Of a DNA stretch of 50,166 nt, positions 24,892-33,586 are shown piece after piece (the stretch's first letter is position 1; each line of letters begins with the position of its first letter). A program made the translations under genes and the position numbers. The DNA lies in contig BNWW01000004.1 of NCBI GenBank assembly GCA_025999115.1, positions 1 through 50,166 of the forward strand. The letters are read 5' to 3'. The notes under the pieces are model-generated. The model did no database searches. It was not told the origin of the DNA and saw only the letters and a program-made list of their open reading frames with translations. Source of the DNA: Bacteroidia bacterium (GTDB lineage: Bacteria; Bacteroidota; Bacteroidia; Bacteroidales; Azobacteroidaceae).

Positions 24892-25269
24892 ATGAAACGT
24901 GTTTTCTCCATATTATTGGGAATACTATTGTCGCTTTCTGCTGTGCAGCCGACAGTGGTGTTTCATTATTGCGCCGGCGCTTTGCGTTCGATGAATTTTG
25001 GGGAACGTGAATTGCCGCATCATTGTTGCGGGAAATGTTGCTCCGATTACAAGGTTACTTTATCGACCGACGATTATCAGCCGGTTCAAAAAGAAATAAT
25101 TGACTTTGCGAATACTATTTTGCAACCTGCAGCTTTTCATTTTTTCGACGATTTCTTTCCTAAAAACGATTTTTTGTTTTCTTATTTAATTCAACACTTC
25201 TTTCCACCCGGCGGAACGGCTAAATATGGCTTTGATTTGCTCCGGGTAATTTGTATTTTCCGGATTTAA
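24892..25269 (+). CDS. HYC_CC_PP family protein of a metal efflux operon
   Basis: The 125-residue product has a signal-like hydrophobic N-terminus and the three hallmarks that name the family: HYC (His25-Tyr26-Cys27), CC (Cys45-Cys46, again Cys49-Cys50 in CCGKCC) and PP (Pro105-Pro106 in FFPPGG). Such proteins precede heavy-metal RND operons in Bacteroidetes; the Cys/His pattern suggests Cu+ or Ag+ binding in the periplasm, but no mechanism is known. It precedes the cusA gene by 73 nt and probably shares its transcript. The next in-frame Met is at residue 34, so the near-leaderless ATG is the likely start. Confidence 0.85.
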   Translation: MKRVFSILLGILLSLSAVQPTVVFHYCAGALRSMNFGERELPHHCCGKCCSDYKVTLSTDDYQPVQKEIIDFANTILQPAAFHFFDDFFPKNDFLFSYLIQHFFPPGGTAKYGFDLLRVICIFRI

Positions 25270-25342
25270 TCGTTTGTTTGAACGCGGATTACGCGGATTA
25301 AAAAACATTCAGATTTAATAAAAACATTCAATTCTAAATTTT
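25270..25342. repeat. Short CGCGGATTA direct repeat between two operon genes
   Basis: The spacer holds two adjacent copies of CGCGGATTA near 25282-25300 followed by A/T-rich sequence. It resembles short 'CGCGGATT' dispersed repeats seen in other bacterial genomes (memory only). No terminator hairpin is visible, so transcription into cusA is probable. Confidence 0.3.
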
Positions 25343-28300
25343 ATGCTAAATAAAATTGTGCATTATTTTTTAAATAACCGGTTAATTACCCTGTTATTAT
25401 TGGTGTTAATCGTTTTATGGGGAATTACCGTTGCGCCTTTCGATTGGCACGCAGGAATCCTGCCGCACGACCCCGTACCGGTGGATGCCATTCCCGACAT
25501 CGGCGAAAACCAACAAATCGTGGCGACCGAATGGATGGGGCGTTCGCCCAAAGATATTCAGGAACAAATCACTTATCCGCTCTCAACGTCCCTGCTCGGT
25601 ATTCCGGGCGTAAAAACGATCCGTAGCAGTTCCATGTTCGGAATGTCATTTATCTACATTATTTTCGACGACAATATTGAGTTCTATTGGAGCCGTTCGC
25701 GGATATTGGAGAAACTCAACTCCTTGCCGAGCGGCACTTTACCCGCAGGCGTTCAACCGGCATTAGGTCCCGACGCTACGGCTTTGGGACAAATTTTCTG
25801 GTACACGCTCGAAGGTCGTAATCCCGAAACCGGCAAACCCACAGGCGGTTGGGATGCCGAAGAATTGCGCACGATACAGGATTTTTACGTCAAATATTCG
25901 CTTTCAGCGGCTGAAGGCGTTTCGGAAGTGGCTTCGGTGGGCGGATTTGTGAAAGAATATCAAGTCGAGATCAATCCGAATGCGTTACGAGCATTCAATG
26001 TTTCGGTTATGGATGTCATGAGCGCCATTCAAAAATCGAATTTAGACATTGGCGCCGAAACCATTGAAATCAATCAGGTAGAATACTTGGTGCGCGGATT
26101 AGGATACATCAAAAACATTTCCGACTTGGAAGAATCGGTCGTAACGGTTCGCAACGGCGTTCCGGTTCGAATAAAAGACGTGGCTTTTGTGAATATCGGT
26201 CCGGCTCCCCGTCGCGGCGGTTTGGATAAGGAAGGCGTGGAAGCGGTCGGAGGTGTCGTCGTGGCGCGTTACGGCTCCAATCCGATGCAGGTGATCGACC
26301 ATGTAAAAGCGAAAATCACGGAAATGGAAGCCGGAATGCCGCAAAAAATCTTGGCAGACGGCACGGTTTCCAAAGTATCCGTCGTACCGTTTTACGACCG
26401 TTCGGGTTTGATAAAAGAAACCGTGAAAACGCTCGAAACCTCGTTGTCGCACGAGATATTGATTTGTATTATCGTGATTATCGTTTTGGTTTTCAACCTA
26501 AGGGCATCGGCGGTAATTGCGAGTGTGTTGCCGATTGCAGTTTTGGCGACCTTTATTATTATGCGTTACACCGGCGTAGAAGCGAATATTGTCGCCTTGT
26601 CGGGCATTGCGATAGCGATCGGCGTATTGGTCGATGTGGGTGTAGTATTGGTCGAAAGCATGATTCAAGGTTTGGAGAAGGAAAAAGAAAAACCGCACGA
26701 CAAGCAATTGGTAAAAGTGATTTTCCAAAGCGTGAAAGAAGTAGCCGGGGCTTTATCCACCGGGATGCTGACTACCATTATCAGCTTTTTGCCGGTTTTT
26801 GCGATGCAGGCGCAGGAAGGTAAATTGTTTGGCCCGCTGGCTTATACTAAAACGTTTGCTTTGCTTTCGGCGTTTGTGCTGGGGTTTATATTTTTGCCGA
26901 CGATTGCTTATTATGTATTCAGGGTTCGGTTGCCTTTAAAGGCATTAAAGCCCTTAAAGGCCTTATCGCCCAAAACCACCCGAACAATCCTAACCATCAT
27001 CATCCTGATAATCGCCACCATCTACCTTACCCTCGAATGGCTCCCCATCGGCGAACAAGCCGGCTGGTTTTGGAATTTCCTTTTCGTAATTCTCGCCACC
27101 GGCTCCATCCTCGCCCTCCTTTGGTCGTTAGTCTTTTTTTACGAAAAAATTCTACGCTGGTGCCTAAACAACCGCTGGAAATTCATGGCAATCCCAATAG
27201 TTACTTTAATTCTCGGTGGCTTGATTTGGCGCAATATGGGACAAGAATTTATGCCCTCGCTGGATGAAGGTTCGTTCCTGCTGATGCCCACAAGTATGCC
27301 GCATACGGGTGTAGAGCAAAATCTGCATCTGATTGAAGCGGTCGATAAACGGATTTCAGCTATCCCAGAAGTAGAAATCACAGTCGGAAAATGGGGTCGT
27401 GTCAATTCGGCATTAGATCCGGCGCCGGCGCAGATGTTTGAAAACACGATCATTATCAAGCCCGAATACGTGGATACCGATAGCGGCCGGGTACGTCAAT
27501 GGCGCGACCACATCAAAACAAAAGACGATATTTGGCAGGAAATCGTGAATGTTTCGCATCTTCCCGGACTGACTTCTGCGCCCAAACTCCAACCAATTGA
27601 AGCGCGTTTGGTCATGCTCTCCACCGGAATGCGGGCGCCGATGGGCTTAAAGGTCTATGGCCCCGATTTGGAATCCATCGAGCAGGCCGGTCGCCAATTG
27701 GAAGCCGCTTTGAAAGAAGCGCCGTCGATTTTGCCTTCCACCGTTTTTTACGACCGGGCAGTGGGCGCTCCGTATTTGGAAATCAAATTGAACCGGCAAA
27801 ATATGGCGCGCTACGGCATCACAGTCGCCGATTTGCAGGAGGTAATCGGTGCAGCCGTCGGCGGAATGCCACTCACCACCACCGTCGAAGGTCGTGAACG
27901 CTTTCCGGTACGCCTCCGCTATCCCCGCGAATTGCGCAACAATCCCGAAGAATTGGCGCGTTTGATTATCCCTACCGCCACGGGAACACAAATTCCGTTG
28001 GGCGATGTGGCCGAAATAGAATACACCAAAGGCGCCCAAATGATTCAAAGCGAAAATACTTTCTTAACCGGCTACGTGATTTTCGACAAACAAGAAGGCA
28101 AAGCCGAAGTGAATGTGGTGCAGGATGCCGGTCAATACTTAAAGGAGAAAATCCGTTCGGGAGAATTGCAATTGCCGCACGGCGTAAGTTACAAATTCGC
28201 AGGCAATTACGAACAGCAACAACGCGCTTCGCAACGCCTCTTGATTGTGATTCCGTTGAGTTTGCTAGCGATTTTTCTCTTGTTATATTTTCGGTTTAAA

Positions 28301-28813
28301 ACGCTAACCGCTTCTTTCATCCACTTTTCGGGCGTGTTTGTGGCGTTTGCCGGCGGATTTATGTTATTGTGGCTCTACGCTCAACCGTGGTTCTTGAATT
28401 TCTCGTTCGGCGGCGCCAATCTGCGCGAAGTATTTCATATTCATCCGATTAATTTAAGTATTGCTATCTGGGTGGGCTTTATCGCTTTGTTCGGAATCGC
28501 CACCAACGACGGTGTTTTGATGGGAACCTACATTCACGATACCTTTTTAAAACAACATCCGCAAACAAAAAAAGAAATCCGCGAAGCAGTAGTTACGGCG
28601 GGGTTGAAGCGCGTTCGCCCGGCCGCCATGACCACCGCAACGACTTTAATCGCGTTATTGCCCGTATTAACTTCAACCGGAAAAGGCGCCGATATTATGG
28701 TTCCGATGGCAATACCGACTTTCGGCGGAATGTTGATTCAATCGATGACGATGTTTGTGGTGCCGGTTTTGCAGTGTTGGTGGAGAGAAACGAAATTAAA
28801 AATTACAAATTAA
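25343..28813 (+). CDS. cusA: CusA/CzcA family heavy-metal RND efflux pump
   Basis: The 1156-residue inner-membrane proton antiporter drives metal from periplasm and cytosol through a tripartite complex. Seen: N-terminal helix, then VDAIPDIGENQQIV...GRSPKDIQEQITYPL, the ELGPDATG-like ALGPDATALGQIFWY, and VASVGGFVKEYQVEI, all close to E. coli CusA. The fourth-helix relay reads IAIGVLVDVGVVLVES with Asp431 and Glu438, nearer the monovalent (Cu/Ag) CusA pattern than CzcA. Residues about 535-605 hold extra hydrophobic segments between helices 6 and 7, which explains the length above E. coli CusA (1047). The TolC-type gene follows by 8 nt. Confidence 0.94.
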   Translation: MLNKIVHYFLNNRLITLLLLVLIVLWGITVAPFDWHAGILPHDPVPVDAIPDIGENQQIVATEWMGRSPKDIQEQITYPLSTSLLGIPGVKTIRSSSMFGMSFIYIIFDDNIEFYWSRSRILEKLNSLPSGTLPAGVQPALGPDATALGQIFWYTLEGRNPETGKPTGGWDAEELRTIQDFYVKYSLSAAEGVSEVASVGGFVKEYQVEINPNALRAFNVSVMDVMSAIQKSNLDIGAETIEINQVEYLVRGLGYIKNISDLEESVVTVRNGVPVRIKDVAFVNIGPAPRRGGLDKEGVEAVGGVVVARYGSNPMQVIDHVKAKITEMEAGMPQKILADGTVSKVSVVPFYDRSGLIKETVKTLETSLSHEILICIIVIIVLVFNLRASAVIASVLPIAVLATFIIMRYTGVEANIVALSGIAIAIGVLVDVGVVLVESMIQGLEKEKEKPHDKQLVKVIFQSVKEVAGALSTGMLTTIISFLPVFAMQAQEGKLFGPLAYTKTFALLSAFVLGFIFLPTIAYYVFRVRLPLKALKPLKALSPKTTRTILTIIILIIATIYLTLEWLPIGEQAGWFWNFLFVILATGSILALLWSLVFFYEKILRWCLNNRWKFMAIPIVTLILGGLIWRNMGQEFMPSLDEGSFLLMPTSMPHTGVEQNLHLIEAVDKRISAIPEVEITVGKWGRVNSALDPAPAQMFENTIIIKPEYVDTDSGRVRQWRDHIKTKDDIWQEIVNVSHLPGLTSAPKLQPIEARLVMLSTGMRAPMGLKVYGPDLESIEQAGRQLEAALKEAPSILPSTVFYDRAVGAPYLEIKLNRQNMARYGITVADLQEVIGAAVGGMPLTTTVEGRERFPVRLRYPRELRNNPEELARLIIPTATGTQIPLGDVAEIEYTKGAQMIQSENTFLTGYVIFDKQEGKAEVNVVQDAGQYLKEKIRSGELQLPHGVSYKFAGNYEQQQRASQRLLIVIPLSLLAIFLLLYFRFKTLTASFIHFSGVFVAFAGGFMLLWLYAQPWFLNFSFGGANLREVFHIHPINLSIAIWVGFIALFGIATNDGVLMGTYIHDTFLKQHPQTKKEIREAVVTAGLKRVRPAAMTTATTLIALLPVLTSTGKGADIMVPMAIPTFGGMLIQSMTMFVVPVLQCWWRETKLKITN

Positions 28814-28821
28814 TTAAAAAT

Positions 28822-30264
28822 ATGAAATTCAAATATCAGATATCTCTATTACTGACTTGCAGTTGTTTATTCGTAACTTACGGACAGACAAGCGATTCAC
28901 TGCAATATTATTTGCTGACGGCGGCGGAAAACAATCCGGCCATAAAATCGGCGTTTCATGTTTATGAAGCCGCTTTGCAAAAAGTCCCGCAAATGGGCGC
29001 GTATGAAGACCCGCAATTGGAAATGGGCTTTTTCCTGAAACCGATGGAATTGGCTGAAGGAAAGCAAATTGCAGAGTTCAAACTCATGCAGATGTTCTCT
29101 TGGTTCGGCACACAAAAAGCCGCCCGCACCGAAGCCCAACAAATGGCGCAAATGGCTTTTGAGGCTTTTCGCGAAGCCAAAGACAATCTCTATTTGGAAG
29201 TCTATACGCAATGGTATCTCCTTGGCGCTTTGCAACAAAAAAAGCACAACAGCGAAGCCAACCGCGAACTGCTACAACAACTCGAATCACTTGCCATTCA
29301 ACGATTTGCAAGTGGAAATTCAAGTGGACAAACCGGTGCAAGGGAAAAAATGCAAACCTCAGAACCAAAAACACCAATTTCAAACGGAATGTCCAACATG
29401 AGTATGCCCCCATTGCCGTTGGCTTCAGCCAATGGTTCAGGAATGATGATGTCCAATTCATCTTTCGGAGGAATGTCAAACTCATCTCCCGGAGGAATGT
29501 CGGAAGTTCTCCGCATTCAATTGGAAATCATCGAATTGGAAAATAAAATCGCAAGTCTTCAATCAGAAATCACAGCCGAAAAAGCGCGATTTAATTTATT
29601 GTTGAATCGCGATGCCCATTCCGAAATTCAAATTCCCAACGAATTGATTCCCAATGACTTTCTAACGGAAGAATCGTCGGCTTTCGCTCTGATTCAAGCA
29701 CAAAATCCGATGTTGGCGATGCTGAAATCCGAATCGTCGGCCTACGAAGCCAAAGCGGAAATGTCGAAAAAAATGGGCTACCCGATGTTCGGAATCGGTC
29801 TGCAATATATGTTGATGGGGAAAAATCCAGAGCAAGCTTCCTCCGGTCATGGCGCTTCCGTGATGAGCGATATGAACGGTCAAGACATGATTATGCCGAT
29901 GGTTTCGCTCTCGATTCCGCTTTACCGCAACAAATACAAGGCAGCGCAAAAAGAAAGCCGTTTGTTAAAACAGGCCAGCGAAGAAAAGTTTCAAGAAACA
30001 TCCAACCGTTTGCAAGCCGATTTCATTCGTTTAAAACACGAGTTAAACGATGAACGGCGGAAAATCGAATTGTACAAGAAACAAAAAACGCTTGCGCAAA
30101 CTACCTACGAATTGGTTTTACAGGAATTTACTTCCGGCAAAAGCGATTTGAGCGCTGTGATTCAAATGCAACGCCAACTATTAGATTATCAACTGAATAC
30201 GGCGGAAGCTATTTCCGTCTACAATACAAAAATGGCTAATATTCAAAAATTAATATCCCAATGA
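28822..30264 (+). CDS. TolC/CusC family outer membrane efflux protein with Met-rich insert
   Basis: The 480-residue product has a signal peptide (MKFKYQISLLLTCSCLFVTYG) and the long helical repeats of outer-membrane efflux proteins (QYYLLTAAENNPAIKSAFHVYEAAL; later ASEEKFQETSNRLQADFIRLKHEL and QMQRQLLDYQLNTAEA). Residues about 175-228 are an insertion rich in Met, Ser, Gly and Pro (MSNMSMPP, GMMMSNSS), and another Met/His patch follows near 335-360 (GHGASVMSDM). Such patches could bind Cu+ or Ag+. ATG 28822 is chosen because the signal peptide begins there; an upstream ATG at 28774 overlaps cusA. It overlaps the adaptor gene by 4 nt (ATGA). Confidence 0.92.
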   Translation: MKFKYQISLLLTCSCLFVTYGQTSDSLQYYLLTAAENNPAIKSAFHVYEAALQKVPQMGAYEDPQLEMGFFLKPMELAEGKQIAEFKLMQMFSWFGTQKAARTEAQQMAQMAFEAFREAKDNLYLEVYTQWYLLGALQQKKHNSEANRELLQQLESLAIQRFASGNSSGQTGAREKMQTSEPKTPISNGMSNMSMPPLPLASANGSGMMMSNSSFGGMSNSSPGGMSEVLRIQLEIIELENKIASLQSEITAEKARFNLLLNRDAHSEIQIPNELIPNDFLTEESSAFALIQAQNPMLAMLKSESSAYEAKAEMSKKMGYPMFGIGLQYMLMGKNPEQASSGHGASVMSDMNGQDMIMPMVSLSIPLYRNKYKAAQKESRLLKQASEEKFQETSNRLQADFIRLKHELNDERRKIELYKKQKTLAQTTYELVLQEFTSGKSDLSAVIQMQRQLLDYQLNTAEAISVYNTKMANIQKLISQ

Positions 30265-31772
30265 AAAAGTTAATTATTTTCGCTTTAATCCTTGGATTAG
30301 GATTAACTTACGGATGTAAAAATTCATCTGAAAAAAACGACGAACAACACGAACATCAAATCTGGACTTGCTCGATGCACCCGCAAATCCGGCAGGATAA
30401 ACCCGGCAAATGCCCGCTCTGTGGTATGGATTTGATTCTGTTGCACAACGAGGGCGCGATAAATCGAGCCCCTACAGATTCCGATGCAATCACATTATCC
30501 GAAGAAGCGGTGGCGTTGGCTAACATTCAAACCACCGTCGTAGGGGTGTTGCACGCAACGCCCACCCACGAAATCCATTTATTCGGCACCATTCAAACCG
30601 ACCAACGCCGCCTCCGTTCGCAAACAGCACACGTAAGCGGCCGAATTGAAAAATTATCGGTCAATTTTGAAGGCGAAACGATTCGTGCGGGACAAGTCGT
30701 CGCACAAATCTATTCTTCCGATTTATTAAACGCCCAAGAAGAATTGCTGCAAGCTAAAAAATTGGAAAACCCTAGCCTGTTAAACGCCGCACGCGAAAAA
30801 CTCCGCCAATGGAAACTGACCAGCACACAAATCGCCAACATCGAAAAATCCGGCAAAGTATCGCCCGTAGTGGACATTACAGCCACTTCGAGCGGCATTG
30901 TTACGGCCAAAAAAGTGGAGCAAGGCGATTACATTAGTCCGGGCGCCGTTTTATTCGACCTCGCCGATTTATCATCGGTTTGGGCGGTTTTCGAAGCCTA
31001 CGAAACCGATTTGCCCTACTTGAAAACCGGCGATAAAATCACTTACACCTTGCAAGCCTTGCCCGGCAAAACATTTTCCGGCAAAATCGCGTTCATCGAT
31101 CCGATGTTGGATAAAACCACGCGCACAGCCAAAATCCGGGTGGAAACCACCAATCGCAAAGGCGAATTAAAACCCGAAATGATTGTCGATGCAACGGTTC
31201 AAGCCGCTCTGCCGCAATCGGGTAATGCGATTGTAATTCCAAAAACGGCTGTTTTGTGGACCGGCAAACGTTCGATCGTTTACGTCAAACAGGCCGACAA
31301 AGAAATGCCGACATTCCGCTTGCGCGAAATCGAATTGGGAAGCTCACTGGGCGATGCCTACGTGGTCGTTTCCGGTTTAAACGAAGGCGAAGAAATCGTT
31401 ACCAACGGCGCATTTACCGTTGATGCGAGCGCGCAATTGGAAGGCAAATCCTCGATGATGAATCATGAACCCACCGTAGTAACGCGGCGCGCCACGTCTC
31501 TACCTGCCGAAAAACACGCAGTCATGAAAGTCCGCGGCGCTTGTGAAATGTGTAAAGAACGAATCGAGACCGCCGCCAAAAGTATAAAAGGCGTAAAATC
31601 AGCCGATTGGGATGCGGAAACGCAAAAATTGCATCTCACATCCGACGGAAAGGAAGCCACTTTGGATGCTGCCGGAAAGGCCATTGCCAAAGCCGGACAT
31701 GACAACGAGCATTATAAAGCAGATGATGCGGTGTATAATGGGTTGGCGCCGTGTTGCAAATACCGGGGTTGA
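30261..31772 (+). CDS. CusB-type efflux adaptor lipoprotein with HMBD and HMA metal-binding domains
   Basis: The 503-residue periplasmic adaptor links CusA to the TolC-type channel. It has a lipobox (LTYGC, Cys19), a heavy-metal-binding domain (WTCSMHP...CPLCGMDL, residues 35-59), the membrane-fusion-protein hairpin and barrel regions (GRIEKLSVNFEGETIRAGQVV; SSVWAVFEAYETDLPYLKTG; NGAFTVDASAQLEG), and a C-terminal HMA-type domain of about 417-490 with Cys428-x-x-Cys431 (GACEMCKERIE) and a terminal PCCKY. Metal-binding modules at both ends suggest handing Cu+ or Ag+ to the pump. Last gene of the operon. Confidence 0.93.
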   Translation: MKKLIIFALILGLGLTYGCKNSSEKNDEQHEHQIWTCSMHPQIRQDKPGKCPLCGMDLILLHNEGAINRAPTDSDAITLSEEAVALANIQTTVVGVLHATPTHEIHLFGTIQTDQRRLRSQTAHVSGRIEKLSVNFEGETIRAGQVVAQIYSSDLLNAQEELLQAKKLENPSLLNAAREKLRQWKLTSTQIANIEKSGKVSPVVDITATSSGIVTAKKVEQGDYISPGAVLFDLADLSSVWAVFEAYETDLPYLKTGDKITYTLQALPGKTFSGKIAFIDPMLDKTTRTAKIRVETTNRKGELKPEMIVDATVQAALPQSGNAIVIPKTAVLWTGKRSIVYVKQADKEMPTFRLREIELGSSLGDAYVVVSGLNEGEEIVTNGAFTVDASAQLEGKSSMMNHEPTVVTRRATSLPAEKHAVMKVRGACEMCKERIETAAKSIKGVKSADWDAETQKLHLTSDGKEATLDAAGKAIAKAGHDNEHYKADDAVYNGLAPCCKYRG

Positions 31773-32560
31773 ATATTTATCTTATTTTTGTCGCAAACCA
31801 AGGCTGACAATATTTTATGTGATAGTATAATACTTGAAAATACACATTTCGGCATTCCCAAAGGAATTTACGGAATAAAATTGCAATATGTGTTGCCGGG
31901 CGGAAGCAACGGCACAGCCGCCGGTTTTAATTTCTATAATAATGAGCAGGGACAACCTGTTTTTCCCGTTACCGTTACCGACAAGAACGGTAATATGTAT
32001 CAGGTAACAGAAGAACCGAAAACAGGCTAAAACGACAATCCGGCAGACAATTCCACCGGCAAACTGACAACTATTCCCATCGGACAAAAGGCAGTCCCCT
32101 GACCAAAGACAGTTTCGACCGGGATTTGATAGAAAACGGACTTGCCGATATTACATTCGTAAAATCAGGAAAATACGCTTTCGACCAATGGCCGAAGGAA
32201 TACCTGAAAGGAGAAATTATCCCGGAAAATACCTTACGCTTGCCAAACTCAATGCAATCACTTACCGGCGGCAAACGCCAAAAGTAAAGGTGGTTAATGT
32301 TAATGGTTACAGCATGGATGCACAGATGCTTAAAGCGGACCTTGACAAAATCTATTTGCCTGTGGGCGTGGACTGGCAAGTTGAAAACGATGATTTTAGC
32401 GGATCTGTGGCCAATACATTCTTTGATGAAAAAAGTGGCCTGCTCTCTGATTACAACGAATAAATGCGTAATCTGCAAAACCTGTACAAAAAGGAAAAAG
32501 GCACGCTCGCTTTATCAATCTTTCGGGTTGGGTAAAATGGTCTTGCAAAATTTTTGATAC
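31773..32560 (+). pseudogene. Decayed gene for a surface/secreted protein of unknown family
   Basis: One ancestral protein can be followed through three frames. Frame A reads ENTHFGIPKGIYGIKLQYV...NMYQVTEEPKTG to a TAA at 32028-32030 and continues NDNPADNSTGKL...IGQKAV; near 32097 it shifts to LTKDSFDRDLIENGLADITFVKSG...GEIIPE; near 32225 it shifts again to KYLTLAKLNAI...VKVVNVNGYSMDAQML...VDWQVENDDF; a second TAA at 32461-32463 is followed by RNLQNLYKKEKGTL. So at least four lesions, and both ends are missing. Function unknown; the closing part loosely resembles secreted zincin-like proteins, which is only an impression. No terminator was seen after the adaptor gene. Confidence 0.75.
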
Positions 32561-32575
32561 TATTTACTGAACACC

Positions 32576-32995
32576 CTATCCGGCAAGGCGATATTGCTTC
32601 GCGTCAATATCCGCCAGCGAAAAAACGGAGTAAAACATGCCTATGGTATCATTACGCTCTTTTGCCTCTTCGTACGTATTTTTTGCTTCCTGCCGGCACT
32701 CTTCGTATTTCATGGAGGCATTAAGCGCGTCAATAAGCAATAAATAGTGCTTGAAATAATAATCCGGCTGCTCCTGCACAAGCGCAGTTTCATACTCCCC
32801 GAAAAGGGTTTGCAGGTCTTCAAGAGAACCAATGTTGAACAGGTAACCGCAGAGCAGATGATAGGAATTTAATTTATCCAATCCATGTTGCATGGATATT
32901 GCCTGCCGCAGCGAATCAATTTTGTGCTGTGTGTCGTTCTGCGCCGTTACAAAGCAAGGTAACAGGAGCGTCAGTGTTAAAAGTATGTTTTTCAT
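32576..32995 (-). pseudogene. Truncated secreted TPR-like protein (5' fragment)
   Basis: 139 codons with a signal peptide (MKNILLTLTLLLPCFVTA) and helical repeats (LDKLNSYHLLCGYLFNIGSLEDLQTLFGEYE; YYFKHYLLLIDALNASMKYEECRQEAKNTYEEA), like the N-terminal sensor of Bacteroidetes TPR regulators. It stops at TAG after DAKQYRLAG in mid-repeat, where the other pseudogene also ends, so I read it as a stump rather than a complete gene. A -7 box lies at 33088-33081. Confidence 0.6.
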
Positions 32996-33080
32996 AAAAT
33001 GAATTATAATATTTTACTGATAAATGTATCAAAAGTGGCCGGAAATGGCGGACTTTGTTCATATTCGGAAATTTTTGCAG

Positions 33081-33088
33081 CAAAAGTA
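33081..33088 (-). promoter_or_regulatory. -7 box for the truncated TPR-like gene
   Basis: TACTTTTG on the minus strand (33088-33081) fits TAnnTTTG, about 86 nt before the ATG at 32995. No convincing -33 TTTG lies 19-21 nt upstream. Confidence 0.4.
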
Positions 33089-33114
33089 ATATGCAAAAAA
33101 ATAATCGAGTGGAC

Positions 33115-33202
33115 ATATCGTATATATTTTCTTGCCAAATCGTAATTTGGGCTGTTTTTTTAGTGACAAATCGTATATTTTTTTCATCTTCGATTACGAT
33201 TT
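33115..33202. promoter_or_regulatory. Cluster of WATCGTA motifs, possible operator array
   Basis: ATATCGTA (33115-33122), AAATCGTA (33137-33144), AAATCGTA (33168-33175) and the inverted TACGATTT (33195-33202) occur within 90 bp. The second sits inside CCAAAT-CGTA-ATTTGG (33135-33150), a perfect palindrome around the spacer. This looks like a transcription factor site array but the factor is unknown and the nearby genes are broken. Confidence 0.35.
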
Positions 33203-33320
33203 GACATTAAAATAAAGAATTTACTACTTGATTTTCAGGCCATTAATGTTATTTGTGTGACTAAAATAGGAAAATTGGGGGATTTTATGTAAATTTGCAG
33301 CCGGAGAAAACAGACAAAAT

Positions 33321-33425
33321 ATGTTGCTTACAGAGAAAAATAATTTTGAGGAACTGATAAATAATGTTTATCAAACACATTGCATATTGCAAAATAATGC
33401 AACGAAAGGTATCCGAATAAATTGA
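33321..33425 (+). pseudogene. Stub of a DUF1016 (YhcG-type) nuclease gene
   Basis: 34 codons reading MLLTEKNNFEELINNVYQTHCILQNNA then TKGIRIN and stop. This resembles the N-terminus of DUF1016/PDDEXK proteins (pattern: I..IY..H..LQ..A.KA.N), where RNW..G should follow. The rest of the gene is missing. Upstream TAAATTTG at 33290-33297 could be its -7 box. Confidence 0.5.
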
Positions 33426-33586
33426 TGTTAAAAATACTTTCGTATCAAACATTGAAAAAAATTAAAAGCGACATTTCTGATAGTTCTCTGCCATATAATG
33501 CTGATTTAATTAACCTTTCCACATTAACCAATAAAGAACTTAAAGAACATATTCTCCGTATGGGAAAACCGTTTTATTCTGTTTGA
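33425..33586 (+). pseudogene. C-terminal stub of a nucleotidyltransferase-like gene
   Basis: 53 codons overlapping the previous stop by one base (TGATG). The product has LKKIKSDISDSSLPYNADLI then LTNKELKEHILRMGKPFY, like the end of MNT-type nucleotidyltransferases (toxin-antitoxin or antiphage modules), which typically read LPY..DL......L..HI.R.GK.FY. The catalytic GSRARG region is absent, so it is only a remnant. It overlaps the MFS gene's 3' end by 13 nt. Confidence 0.45.

Noticed and set aside
28774..28821. Upstream ATG of the TolC-type gene
   Set aside because: It would overlap cusA by 40 nt and add a polar stretch before the signal peptide; ATG at 28822 fits better.
32297..32557. 86-codon plus-strand frame inside the pseudogene
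   Set aside because: Out of frame with the coherent ancestral protein, which runs in the neighbouring frame.
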